A stretch of DNA of 36,595 bases. It comes from Bacteroidota bacterium. Its GTDB lineage: Bacteria; Bacteroidota; Bacteroidia; Chitinophagales; Chitinophagaceae. Made by a program: the position numbers and the translations under genes. How positions within the stretch are numbered: position 1 is the stretch's first letter; the number at the start of each line of letters is the position of its first letter. Shown here one piece after another: positions 7,840-16,071 of the stretch. The notes beneath the pieces were generated by a model. That model saw only the letters and a program-made list of their open reading frames with translations. It was not told where the DNA came from and did not search any database. The stretch is taken from NCBI GenBank assembly GCA_013289175.1, contig JABDAN010000025.1:1-36595 (forward strand), in the 5' to 3' direction.

Positions 7840-8036
7840 ACAGGTGTTAATCGTCGCAAAGAACTCCAGGACTGGCCAGGTACGATTATCTTTTGATACA
7901 CGATCGGCCGTCTGGAAATGCATGTTCAAACAAGGACTCCATTCCCATTTTGGGAAAAAAATGAGGGCATCCATAAATATCCTTACTCATTTTCAAAGAC
8001 TTATAAACGGCATACGAATGGATTACCCCTAGTTCT

Positions 8037-8843
8037 ATGAAAACTGGATTAATCATTTTAAGCATCTTTTTCTCTGTTTCCGCCCTTGCTCAACCAACAG
8101 TAACAGGTTTCACTACACCGGCCAAGGATACCATTATTTTTCTTCCAACCAGTACCGTGACACTATCGGGTACGGCCGTTCAGGCAAATCCGGGGCATCC
8201 GATTTTAGATACCACCTGGGTTGAGACCAGCGGACCGGCTGCTACCATTACCAACCCTTCCAACCGGATGACCACCACCGTAACGGGACTGGTTGCCGGT
8301 GCTTATGTATTTACATTAACTGCGACAGATAAGAAAAATTCAGCTTCCGTAACCGTAAAAATAACGGTCATCTCCGGTGTACTACCGGTGGAACTGGCAT
8401 ATTTCAATGTTTCCAGAAATGACAACGGTACCCTGATTACCTGGCAGACGGCAATGGAATCCAACAATGCGTACTTCGTCATTCAGGAAAGTATAAACGG
8501 TTCTAATTTCCTGGACATTGCTACTATTTCTTCCCAGACAAAAAACGGTAACAGCAATACACCACTAACCTACAGCTATCAGTTTTCTAATAACAATACA
8601 CAAACAGACATGCATAGCATGGGATTGCTTATGACCTTGCTGGGTTTTATCGTATTGATCAGTAAATTAAAAAAGGTTTATAAATGCCTGGTACTTGCCA
8701 TGGCATGCATGTTCCTGTTTTCATGTACCAAATCTGTTATATCGCCCCAAAATGCTTCTGCATCAACCGCAAAAGCCTTTCGCTTGAAACAGGTCGACCT
8801 GGATAACCGCGTAAATTACTCAGAAATTAAAATGCTGAATTAA
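8037..8843 (+). CDS. Secreted protein with Ig/PKD-like region, LPVEL segment and internal lipoprotein-like signal
   Basis: A 268-residue exported protein. The signal peptide MKTGLIILSIFFSVSALA ends at about residue 18. Residues 20-112 are Thr-rich, with a PKD/REJ-like beta pattern (TWVETSGPAATITNP, GAYVFTLTATDK). LPVEL (116-120) followed by FNVSRNDNGTLITWQT and NNAYFVIQESINGSNF is the segment that precedes sorting domains in many type IX-secreted Bacteroidota proteins. Then comes a hydrophobic stretch (195-210), a basic KLKK, a second hydrophobic stretch (217-229) and a lipobox-like LFSCTKS with Cys230. It looks as if a membrane-anchored protein and a lipoprotein were joined in one frame. It converges with the EamA gene. 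Confidence 0.75.
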   Translation: MKTGLIILSIFFSVSALAQPTVTGFTTPAKDTIIFLPTSTVTLSGTAVQANPGHPILDTTWVETSGPAATITNPSNRMTTTVTGLVAGAYVFTLTATDKKNSASVTVKITVISGVLPVELAYFNVSRNDNGTLITWQTAMESNNAYFVIQESINGSNFLDIATISSQTKNGNSNTPLTYSYQFSNNNTQTDMHSMGLLMTLLGFIVLISKLKKVYKCLVLAMACMFLFSCTKSVISPQNASASTAKAFRLKQVDLDNRVNYSEIKMLN

Positions 8844-8870
8844 TGTAGCCTCAGCCAGAAAATCTGATTT

Positions 8871-9788
8871 TCAGTCCGTTTTAAATTTCACCAGATTCGC
8901 GATATAGGCAGCGACGATAATCAGCACCATTCCCAGGATCTGCAACAGAGTAATTTTTTCACCTGCTATAAAAAAACCCAGGATCACGGCGATCACCGGA
9001 TTAACATAGGCATAGGTTCCCACAATAGCCGCAGGCCGGCGGGCGAGTAACCAGTATAATGCAAAGAGTGCAATGATCGATCCGGCGATGGCAAGGTAAA
9101 TGACAGCCCACCATGCAGTCAGCGGAATTAGTCCGATATGGAACATTTTCCATTCTCCAAATAGGAGGCTTAGGATGGCGCTGGATATCATTCCCCCTAT
9201 CAGTTGCCAGCCCAGATTACCAAAAAGCGATCCCGTTTTAATATGATATTTATAATACAGCGATCCGATGGCCCAGCAAAAGCAAGCTGCCACCGTAACC
9301 ACGGAAGCAATGAGACTCCACATGCCGGTATGTGTTTCCGTTTCGCTCGGGTGGATAAACAAAATGACGATACCGATAAGTCCCATCCCAATGCTTAAAA
9401 GCGTTAGTTTGCTTTGTTTATAAAATCCCCAGTTTCTCCTGTCTGTAAGGATATAACAGATGGGTAAGATGGAATTAAATACGGCAGTTAATCCGGAAGA
9501 AATGTATTTTTCCGACCAGAAGGCGATGGCCTGTCCGAAGGTCATGACGAAAGCACCAAGAAGGATGTTGCGCAAAACATTGTGTAAAAACATCTTTTCC
9601 TTTTTCAGGAAACAATAGCAAAGCAGGATGCTACCCGCTATGAGGTAACGGATCGTGGCCATGATAAAAGAAGGAAAATCCCGTATCCCGATTTTGATGG
9701 CCAGGTAGGTAGTTCCCCAGACAATATAGATCGCTGCAAAGGCCCCGATAATCTGAAACCGGTTATTCGTTTTTTTTCCTTTTTCCAT
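8871..9788 (-). CDS. EamA/DMT-family transporter
   Basis: A 305-residue integral membrane protein of the drug/metabolite transporter superfamily with two EamA repeats and about ten membrane helices. The first repeat begins IIGAFAAIYIVWGTTYLAIK and contains the conserved R in MATIRYLIAG. The second begins around SLIASVVTVAACFCWAIGSL and ends with YVNPVIAVILGFFIAGEKIT, a hallmark of the second repeat's last helices. Such proteins export amino acids, nucleosides or other metabolites, and the substrate cannot be read from sequence. It starts at ATG 9788 and is divergent from a secreted-protein gene across a palindrome-rich region. Confidence 0.93.
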   Translation of the reverse strand: MEKGKKTNNRFQIIGAFAAIYIVWGTTYLAIKIGIRDFPSFIMATIRYLIAGSILLCYCFLKKEKMFLHNVLRNILLGAFVMTFGQAIAFWSEKYISSGLTAVFNSILPICYILTDRRNWGFYKQSKLTLLSIGMGLIGIVILFIHPSETETHTGMWSLIASVVTVAACFCWAIGSLYYKYHIKTGSLFGNLGWQLIGGMISSAILSLLFGEWKMFHIGLIPLTAWWAVIYLAIAGSIIALFALYWLLARRPAAIVGTYAYVNPVIAVILGFFIAGEKITLLQILGMVLIIVAAYIANLVKFKTD

Positions 9789-9840
9789 ATATTTTTCTTA
9801 CAAGAAAAGCACCCGAGCGCCTTTCTGGACATCGACTTGC

Positions 9841-9884
9841 TTATTGTTACACAATAAAATAAATTTATTCCATTGCGCAATAAT
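9841..9884. promoter_or_regulatory. Nested palindromes in the divergent promoter region
   Basis: TTATTGT-TAC-ACAATAA (9841-9857) is a perfect 7-bp inverted repeat, AATAAATTTATT lies near the centre, and ATTGCGCAAT (9872-9881) is a perfect 10-bp palindrome. Together they form a larger imperfect palindrome. Flanking it, CTCGGG...GCTTT-type arms occur in opposite orientation near 9800-9820 and 9890-9910. It lies between the EamA gene and the gene at 9937, a natural place for a shared operator. Confidence 0.45.
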
Positions 9885-9936
9885 TTACCTCGGGCGGACG
9901 CTTTCTAACAAGAGAAAGTTCTTATATCCTAAACAG

Positions 9937-11028
9937 ATGCGTCCAAACCTAAAAACCCTTGGCATAGCCCTGCTGACGGCGGGCGCCATGACCTATCAAC
10001 CCCTGTCCGCACAAAACACTCCGGTCACCAAATCCGAAGCAGAAAAACTATCCATTCAACTGGAGGAATCTATGAAAAATAGAGATCCTGACCCACTCAA
10101 CCATCTGATCTATTTTCCAGCATTTTTAACAAGAACCGGATCAACCAGTCATCTCATTGACAATGTGGATACGCTCACCAAGATCGCCCGTGAATTCGGT
10201 TTGTTTAATATCGGCAATCGCACCCTCGAAATTACCAAAAACGGAACGTATAGTTTGGTGCACAGTTATCTGAATAACGACGAAATGCATCTTCTGTTCA
10301 GGGCCTTTGGTGAAGGCGGCCTGAATTATCAGGACATCACTTTGATAAAAGTAAAGGACTCTGTCCGGGCAGTTGATATTTTTTCTTATGAGCTCGGTGA
10401 ATCATATGCTGCTTTGTTTTCGTATCGAATCGACGATTTAGAAACCCCCGATGCCCATACTTCGATGACTTCCCGGGAGAAGTATGGAACCCTATTCGAA
10501 AATGCCTGGAATCTTAAAAACTATAGCCTCGTAAAATCCACCTTTGAGAAATTTGACGATCCAACCCAGCATGACAAACACTTCTCTTTTCAATACATGA
10601 TGGCCTGCCAGCAACTCAGCGAAAAATCATTCAAAAAATCCGTGGATCATTTTATCTCCCTATATCCGGATGAACCGACAGTTTATCTGCTCATGATGAG
10701 AAAATATGCCGATACCAAGGAATATGCAGACTACAGCCATGCGATCGACAAAATGGATACCCTCTTGCATTTTGATCCCTTCCTAAGTTATTTCAGGGGG
10801 AATGTGGTCATGACACTGGGCGATTTAGGGGCTGCCCTGCATTTCTATCAGGATGTCTTTGACTACGATCCCGGGATCTGGCAGAACACTGAAAAACTCG
10901 TGGCCTGTCAAGTCCTCAACAATGACCTGGTACAGGCCAATGAAGCCATCAAAATATACAGACACACTCCCGGATACAGACCGGAGCTGGTCGAGTCGCT
11001 CTATGCGGACTACCCCGCATTAAAATAA
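9937..11028 (+). CDS. Exported helical-repeat (TPR-like) protein of unknown function
   Basis: A 363-residue protein started at ATG 9937, which places a signal peptide (MRPNLKTLGIALLTAGAMTY, then a QPLSAQ cleavage site at about residue 25) at the N-terminus; a longer reading from 9844 has no signal at its front. The first half (30-170) is a mixed alpha/beta region with NHLIYFPAFL and YELGESYAALFSYRID. The second half is helical with paired-helix spacing (ENAWNLKNYSLVKSTFEKF, SFQYMMACQQLSEKSFKKSV, GDLGAALHFYQDVFDYDP), which resembles degenerate TPRs. It is probably periplasmic or outer-membrane associated. Its partner is unknown. An AraC gene follows after about 110 bases. Confidence 0.8.
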   Translation: MRPNLKTLGIALLTAGAMTYQPLSAQNTPVTKSEAEKLSIQLEESMKNRDPDPLNHLIYFPAFLTRTGSTSHLIDNVDTLTKIAREFGLFNIGNRTLEITKNGTYSLVHSYLNNDEMHLLFRAFGEGGLNYQDITLIKVKDSVRAVDIFSYELGESYAALFSYRIDDLETPDAHTSMTSREKYGTLFENAWNLKNYSLVKSTFEKFDDPTQHDKHFSFQYMMACQQLSEKSFKKSVDHFISLYPDEPTVYLLMMRKYADTKEYADYSHAIDKMDTLLHFDPFLSYFRGNVVMTLGDLGAALHFYQDVFDYDPGIWQNTEKLVACQVLNNDLVQANEAIKIYRHTPGYRPELVESLYADYPALK

Positions 11029-11137
11029 GCAGGCTACCTGACTTCTTTTAACTTAAAATCTTCCTGGTTTTTGACCGACTGAATTCCAAAATGACGATAT
11101 TTAATTAAATTCAGAGGCTTATAAACTTGTGCGTGTC

Positions 11138-12022
11138 ATGGTCAATCTCCAGGAACGGGTATTAAGCTATCCCCAGTATTGCCGGCAATTCATCTGCAAA
11201 GATTCATTGATTACCATTTTTAACTGCCCTCCGGAAGCCCGTTTGATGAAAAACAAATTTTCTGATTTGTGGAGTCAAGAAAATTACATTTTCTATGTGC
11301 TTGAAGGAAAAAAGACATGGCATACGGCACATGGGTCTTATGAAATAAGCGAGGGCGATTGCGTACTCGTCAGAAAGGGGGCCTGTATCCTCGAACAATT
11401 CTTTGACATTGGTTTCTGCCTGGTACTCTTCTTTATACCCGATGAATTTATCTATGAAACCTTAAAAAGCCGGTCTGCACCCATTACCAAAATAAACGAA
11501 AAATATAAACCTGTCATCCGGCTCCAGGCAACGGACACGCTGAAATCCTTCTTTGTTTCCATGTATGCTTATTTCGCTGGCACCAGCACGCCCGATAAGT
11601 CGCTGCTGGAATTAAAATTCAAAGAATTGATTTTAAACATCGTAGACAATCCCGGAAATGTGGAAGCCCTGTCCTATTTCTCTTCCCTGATGAATGAACC
11701 ACAGGCCGTTTCTATGGAGCGCACGATGAACGACAATTTTTGCTTTAATCTGAGCCTGGAGCAGTACGCCGTTTTATGCAACCGAAGCCTGTCGGCTTTT
11801 AAACGGGATTTTCAAAAACAGTTCAACTGCACGCCGGGAAAATGGCTCCTGGAAAAAAGGCTACAACATGCGCTCCTCCTGCTGCGCCACCAGGGTAAAA
11901 CGGTAGCGGAAGCGGCTTTTGAGAGCGGCTTTCAAAATATTTCCCATTTCAGCCGTAGTTTTAAAGAGCGTTTTGGGAGTTCTCCGACCTCGGCAAAAGA
12001 AATTACTGCCATGAACCCCTAA
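11138..12022 (+). CDS. AraC-family transcriptional regulator
   Basis: A 294-residue regulator with an N-terminal cupin-like sensing region (YVLEGKKTWHTAHGSYEISE, then GDCVLVRKGACIL) and a C-terminal double helix-turn-helix. The DNA-binding part reads LEQYAVLCNRSLSAFKRDFQ and later TVAEAAFESGFQNISHFSRS, FKERFGSSPTSAKE, matching the AraC signature around the second HTH. ATG 11138 is preferred to an upstream GTG three codons earlier. The methyltransferase gene that follows in the same direction is a possible target or cotranscribed partner. The effector is unknown. Confidence 0.9.
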   Translation: MVNLQERVLSYPQYCRQFICKDSLITIFNCPPEARLMKNKFSDLWSQENYIFYVLEGKKTWHTAHGSYEISEGDCVLVRKGACILEQFFDIGFCLVLFFIPDEFIYETLKSRSAPITKINEKYKPVIRLQATDTLKSFFVSMYAYFAGTSTPDKSLLELKFKELILNIVDNPGNVEALSYFSSLMNEPQAVSMERTMNDNFCFNLSLEQYAVLCNRSLSAFKRDFQKQFNCTPGKWLLEKRLQHALLLLRHQGKTVAEAAFESGFQNISHFSRSFKERFGSSPTSAKEITAMNP

Positions 12023-12118
12023 GCAAAATATCCGGACTCTACAGCAAAGTACCCATCCCCTCTGGTCCTTACTTTCGTGTTGTAAAAATAATTTTTATCA
12101 TTTTAATCAACACATCCG

Positions 12119-12931
12119 ATGAATCCAAACAAAGCATTGTGGGAAAAAGGTGATTTTACACGTATCGCCGAAACCATGAGGGAAAGCGGGGAAGCATTTG
12201 TCTCCACACTCGGCATTTCCAAGGATCTGAAGGTTCTTGACCTGGGTTGCGGGGATGGCACCACCGCGTTACCGGAAGCCAAGCGCCAGGCGACCGTACT
12301 GGGCGTCGATATCGCCGGCAACCTGGTTGAGGCAGGAAATGCAAGAGCCAAAAAAGCCAGTCTGCCCAATTGTACTTTTCAAGTGGGTGACGCCAGTGAT
12401 TTAAACGAATTGAGGGATGAGAGTTTTGATATGACTGTCACCATGTTCGGGGCCATGTTTGCGCCCAGGCCTTTGGACGTAGCCAAAGAAATGGTCCGTG
12501 TGACCCGCAAAGGTGGTCAAATTGTGATGGGCAACTGGGTCCCCGGCGATCCAACGCTGGTGGCGCAAATATTGAAAATCAGCAGCGCCTACACCCCGCC
12601 GCCACCCGAAGGTTTTGTGAGTCCGATGCTCTGGGGTGTGGAAGACGAAGTGATTAAACGTTTTGGCCAGGCGGGGATACCAGCAAACAATATAACCTTC
12701 TCCAAAGAGACTTTTACTTTTGTTTCGGAGCGCTCTCCGTCAGAATTCCTGGGCGATTTCAGACATTATTATGGCCCTACCATGACCGCATTTGAATCGG
12801 CCGAGAAAAATGGCAAAGCAGAGGCATTGCAAAGCGAATTGGAATTGTTGTTCAACAGCCAAAATAAGAGTGGAAAGGAAAATGCGACCTATATTCCCGC
12901 AACCTTTTTGAAAGTTACCGTAAAATGTTAG
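12119..12931 (+). CDS. Class I SAM-dependent methyltransferase
   Basis: A 270-residue Rossmann-fold methyltransferase. Motif I is VLDLGCGDG (39-47). The acidic residue that binds the ribose is D64 in VLGVDIAGN. GDASDL follows as the motif for the adenine pocket, and FDMTVTMFGAMFAPRP with MVRVTRKGGQIVMGNW are motifs II and III. It resembles the ubiE/Methyltransf_11 or _25 group, often annotated as small-molecule methyltransferases. The substrate is not inferable. It is cytoplasmic, with the start at ATG 12119 (MNPNKALWEKGDF). It lies 96 bases after the AraC gene on the same strand. A weak hairpin follows the stop. Confidence 0.93.
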   Translation: MNPNKALWEKGDFTRIAETMRESGEAFVSTLGISKDLKVLDLGCGDGTTALPEAKRQATVLGVDIAGNLVEAGNARAKKASLPNCTFQVGDASDLNELRDESFDMTVTMFGAMFAPRPLDVAKEMVRVTRKGGQIVMGNWVPGDPTLVAQILKISSAYTPPPPEGFVSPMLWGVEDEVIKRFGQAGIPANNITFSKETFTFVSERSPSEFLGDFRHYYGPTMTAFESAEKNGKAEALQSELELLFNSQNKSGKENATYIPATFLKVTVKC

Positions 12932-12940
12932 AGGACTCCC

Positions 12941-12962
12941 GATGGTGATTTGGTTCACCGTC
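12941..12962 (+). terminator. Weak stem-loop after the methyltransferase gene
   Basis: GATGGTGA (12941-12948) pairs with TCACCGTC (12955-12962), with one G-T wobble and a TTTGGT loop, 10 bases after the stop codon. It has no strong T run, so its role as terminator is tentative. Confidence 0.3.
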
Positions 12963-13087
12963 TTGGTTCAACCCAAAAAACAACCAACTTTTATTGTCTC
13001 TTCCTGTCACCCAGTATGACTTAGGATTTGATTTTGATCAACAGTACAAATAATACTGTACCCCTCTTCTATTGGTTCCGTTGAATA

Positions 13088-14011
13088 TTAATTATGTTTT
13101 GGTAACACTTTTTCCAAACCAAAGAACCTGACTGCATTGTTATAAAAAATATCCTCTTTTTCTCTTTCCGAAAGAAAAGGTGCTTTTTCAACATTTTTTA
13201 TTGAAAGGGGTATGGCATCCTCCCAAACTCCCTGATCTGAACCATACATAATCCGATTTTCAAACCCAGCATCTATTAAGGCTTTCAAATAGTTATAGAA
13301 CTCATTTACCGGATCCACCCAGTCAACAACAGCAATATCAACATATACTTGCTTATAGTTTTGAAGTATGGCTTTTGTTTCTTCCAGATATGGATAACCC
13401 ATATGCATTAATTGGATTTTTAATTTAGGGTGTTTCACCAAAACATCTTCGAAGAGTTGGGGATTACCCAAGGATGTCCTGAATTTTGGAAAGACATTCG
13501 TTATGCCGGGAGGCCCCAGGGAAGCATGAATGGCTACCGGAATATCCAATCGCTCACATATAGCAAGATAAGGTTCCATTGAACTGTCAGCGAGTGTTTT
13601 TCCTTCATATTGAATTAAGAGTTCCCCAAATACCCGAATGGTCCCATCTTTTATTAGTTGGATGAACCGGGAAGTATCGGGCAATGGGTTGGACAGTCCA
13701 ATCAGAATGGCATTATAAATTCTCTGAGGGTCAGCGTTTTTGTAGTCCTTCACTCTTTGCAAGGTGCCGGAAGTTATAGCCAGGACAATATTATTGTCCT
13801 TTAGTTGCCTCAACATGATTTGCAGGACCTGCGAATCAGATGTTGATTTGGGGTTCCTTCCAGTTATTTCATTGGCAGGGGGAGGAAATCCAAATGAGTT
13901 AAAACTCATCGCATGAAAATGTGTGTCTATTATTTCTCTTGGGTACTTTTTTTGCGCGGTTGCTGTCGAAATACAAATAAAAATGATGAAAAAGGGTAAG
14001 CTATGTTTCAT
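13088..14011 (-). CDS. Exported amidohydrolase-family (amidohydro_2) metal-dependent hydrolase
   Basis: A 307-residue TIM-barrel hydrolase with a signal peptide (MKHSLPFFIIFICISTATAQ, cleavage near residue 20), so it is probably periplasmic. The metal-binding DTHFHA has H31 and H33. Further ligands are likely H162 (PVAIHASLGPP), H203 (IQLMHMGYP) and D259 (IMYGSDQG), the standard amidohydrolase set of the PF04909 group. Relatives act as decarboxylases or lactone/amide hydrolases, and the substrate is unknown. The end RFFGLEKVLP is typical of the group (FFGL near the C-terminus). The neighbouring AraC gene lies upstream on the same strand and could control it. Confidence 0.88.
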   Translation of the reverse strand: MKHSLPFFIIFICISTATAQKKYPREIIDTHFHAMSFNSFGFPPPANEITGRNPKSTSDSQVLQIMLRQLKDNNIVLAITSGTLQRVKDYKNADPQRIYNAILIGLSNPLPDTSRFIQLIKDGTIRVFGELLIQYEGKTLADSSMEPYLAICERLDIPVAIHASLGPPGITNVFPKFRTSLGNPQLFEDVLVKHPKLKIQLMHMGYPYLEETKAILQNYKQVYVDIAVVDWVDPVNEFYNYLKALIDAGFENRIMYGSDQGVWEDAIPLSIKNVEKAPFLSEREKEDIFYNNAVRFFGLEKVLPKHN

Positions 14012-14076
14012 ACGGCAAATTTTTGCCGCAAACTTATCTTACACTAAAATGAAGGAATAGTACAGATGCGACATTC

Positions 14077-14910
14077 TCAAATGACCAGATCGGTCTGCAT
14101 TTTATGTATGGTATGTTTCAGTACATGGTCCATCATGGTGGGCGTAACCCCGGTAAATTCCTTGAAATCCCGGATCAGGTGCATCTGGTCGAAGTAACCG
14201 CTGCTATGTGCCAGGTTGGTCCAGCTGAGGCTAGAATTGATCTCTTTCATGCGGTAGGCCTTGGAAAAACGTGCTATTCTCGCATACAATTTGGGGGGAA
14301 CTCCAATTTTATCCTTGCATTTTCTCTCAAACTGCCGGAAACTTAAACAGGATAGTCCAGCTATATAGTCCATACTCATATTTCCATGTTCCCTTACTAA
14401 TTGTTCGATAGCCTGGTCAAAAGGTTCCATGGGCCTTAGTCCTTTTAGTTTTGACAATAAAAATTCTTCAACAACTTTTATAATACCAGTCCAGCTTGTA
14501 GCTTCATTCAATTGCTCCAAAATCAGGGAAATTTCATTACCATAAAGATCTTTACCATCCGTTGGCTCATTAATTAATTTGTTCATGGGTATACCCAGTA
14601 AACGGTATAATCCGCCAGGCTTAAAACCGACATATACCATCAAATGATCTTTACCCATCTTTGAATTAATCCGTTCCGTATGTTGCGCCACAAAAATGCA
14701 TGGAGGAATGCTGGTGGCTCGTTCTATATGTCCCCGATGGATCAACGGTGCATCTCGTATATAAAAAATTATGCTGTTTTGCGGATTCGGAGGAAAGGGG
14801 CTGAATACATTTTCCTCCCCCCCTTCACTACGGTTTTCAGCAATAAACATGCAGGCGATAAATTCCTGCAATGCGAGATGAGGTATGTAGGTTTGTATTT
14901 TCACATGCAC
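14077..14910 (-). CDS. AraC-family transcriptional regulator (DUF6597-like N-terminus)
   Basis: A 277-residue regulator. The N-terminal part has the pattern of DUF6597-type sensor domains, with FPPNPQNSIIFYIRD, MVYVGFKPGGLYRLLGIP and ELTD-like NEPTDGKDL. The C-terminal part is an AraC HTH pair: MSMDYIAGLSCLSFRQFERK, CKDKIGVPPKLYARIARFSK, then SWTNLAHSSGYFDQMHLIRD, FKEFTGVTPT. The FDQMHLIRDFKEFTG motif is characteristic of this AraC subgroup. It lies 65 bases upstream of the amidohydrolase gene on the same strand and is a plausible local regulator. Confidence 0.9.
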   Translation of the reverse strand: MHVKIQTYIPHLALQEFIACMFIAENRSEGGEENVFSPFPPNPQNSIIFYIRDAPLIHRGHIERATSIPPCIFVAQHTERINSKMGKDHLMVYVGFKPGGLYRLLGIPMNKLINEPTDGKDLYGNEISLILEQLNEATSWTGIIKVVEEFLLSKLKGLRPMEPFDQAIEQLVREHGNMSMDYIAGLSCLSFRQFERKCKDKIGVPPKLYARIARFSKAYRMKEINSSLSWTNLAHSSGYFDQMHLIRDFKEFTGVTPTMMDHVLKHTIHKMQTDLVI

Positions 14911-15108
14911 AAAGGAAAGAACCTATCATATGAATTTAAAGCTTTTTTCTTGACAAGCAGATAATTAAACTTTGTTCCGCCACTCTCCAGTTACAGAAAC
15001 GGCCTTGCGCATATAGAGTTATTTGAACTTTATTCGTAACAGTTTTGTCTCTTGATTTTCTTTGTCGATCTGCGAATTGAAGTGTATTCTTATTCCTTAT
15101 AAATTCGG

Positions 15109-15411
15109 CTAATATCTGAGTTTACCTGGATCCTGTTTGACATTCCAAAAGGTAAGCAGCGCGATTTTATTTTTAGCCTTATTGTATGAATAGAATATCG
15201 CTATATATTTATTTAATCTCGCCTTACGATATTTTTTATTTTTATAACCGAGTGGGTATGACTGAGGAAATTTTTTAAGCCGGAGAATAATGTTCTCCGT
15301 TTGGTGCATAAACCTTATTACTTCTTTGTCTGACCAGTTTTCTTGGAGATAGTTTATATTTTCCTGGAAAGTTTTTATGGCTTCATCTGTCCAGCTTATT
15401 TCGATGCCCAT
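15109..15411 (-). CDS. RelE/ParE-family toxin
   Basis: A 100-residue protein with the ParE/RelE layout. An N-terminal strand and helices (IEISWTDEAIKTFQENINYL, QENWSDKEVIRFM) are followed by KKFPQSYPLGYK, KYRKARLNKYIAIFYSYN and KIALLTFWNVKQDP, the beta-sheet core and the basic face. ParE members inhibit gyrase and RelE members cut mRNA, and the subfamily cannot be decided by eye. The start overlaps the upstream antitoxin gene by 16 bases, the usual coupled layout. It is AT-rich compared with the flanking genes. Confidence 0.85.
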   Translation of the reverse strand: MGIEISWTDEAIKTFQENINYLQENWSDKEVIRFMHQTENIILRLKKFPQSYPLGYKNKKYRKARLNKYIAIFYSYNKAKNKIALLTFWNVKQDPGKLRY

Positions 15412-15653
15412 CTCTTAAACCTTTTCATGACTTCTTTATGGGGAGTAACTTTACCCTGGTCTGCTTCTTTTATTCCCTTTGCAATAGAATCCTGCGCCGC
15501 GTCTTCTACTTCATTCCACCAGTTTTCTTCTTCCTGTGCAAATCCCTTTACCACAGTGAGAATAACTTTCTTTTGACTTGCATTGAGATTCGCAAGGCGA
15601 TCTGTAATTTGCTGATCTATTGCCTTTGTAGCGCCCATATTTTCGGTTTCCAC
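15396..15653 (-). CDS. Antitoxin partner of the ParE-like toxin
   Basis: An 85-residue hydrophilic, helical protein upstream of and overlapping the toxin gene. The segment LNASQKKVILTVVKGFAQEE and the C-terminal GKVTPHKEVMKRFKRW match the pattern (hydrophobic helix, then a G-x-x-x-x-H-x-E-V-x...W tail) of antitoxins that accompany RelE/ParE toxins in Bacteroidota; the tail probably wraps the toxin. No clear ribbon-helix-helix is visible, so DNA binding is uncertain. The start may be at 15653 or five codons in (MGATKAIDQQ). Confidence 0.75.
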   Translation of the reverse strand: METENMGATKAIDQQITDRLANLNASQKKVILTVVKGFAQEEENWWNEVEDAAQDSIAKGIKEADQGKVTPHKEVMKRFKRWASK

Positions 15654-15816
15654 AAATTTAGTCTAAAAATCATAAGCCTGCCAACAGAGCTAGCGCGTCG
15701 TATGCTGGTTTGGTACTCTTATGCAGAAAAATGAATGAAGTTTTATCAATATTTCAAAGGTGATGCATTTACATAAAACTTTGATTTTTATTGTGTTATA
15801 TACAACGCAATATAAA

Positions 15817-15999
15817 AACATCTCTAGCGCATTTACTCGGGATGATCTTGTGGGGCTTACGGGCTATGGCTTGGGTGTGAAACGAGAGAACGAATATACT
15901 CCGTAGAGAGGCTTCCCCGATTATGGTGTTAAGCCAACGATCATTGATTTGCATTTAAGCAAAGATCCTGTTCTTGTATTCGTGCTTGCACTTCAATAA
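15817..15999 (+). pseudogene. C-terminal remnant of an S41-family peptidase
   Basis: One frame reads TRDDLVGLTGYGLGVKRENE-YTP, then an in-frame TAG (15904-15906), then RGFPDYGVKPTIIDLHLSKD and PVLVFVLALQ with TAA at 15997. The second part fits the C-terminal tail of Bacteroidota S41 (tail-specific) peptidases, typically RGIIPDYPVKPTIxDLLxxKD followed by VLEYALKL. The catalytic region is absent and no start is evident; an ATG at 15763 in frame gives non-homologous sequence. It is a decayed 3' stump between a toxin-antitoxin pair and a lipoprotein gene. The rest of 15654-16071 holds nothing recognisable. Confidence 0.55.
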
Positions 16000-16071
16000 A
16001 CAACCCCCCGCCTATCAAATCGTACCATTCCCTACCATACGGTTTATTTCGTCATCATGGCAGGTCATGAT

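Noticed and set aside
8858..8876. CAGAAAAT-CTG-ATTTTCAG hairpin between convergent genes, as a terminator.
   Set aside because: The stem is short with a mismatch and weak A/T pairing; too little to list as a feature.
12103..12369. Minus-strand ORF over the start of the methyltransferase gene.
   Set aside because: It is the complement of a clear SAM-binding motif region; its composition is that of an antisense frame.
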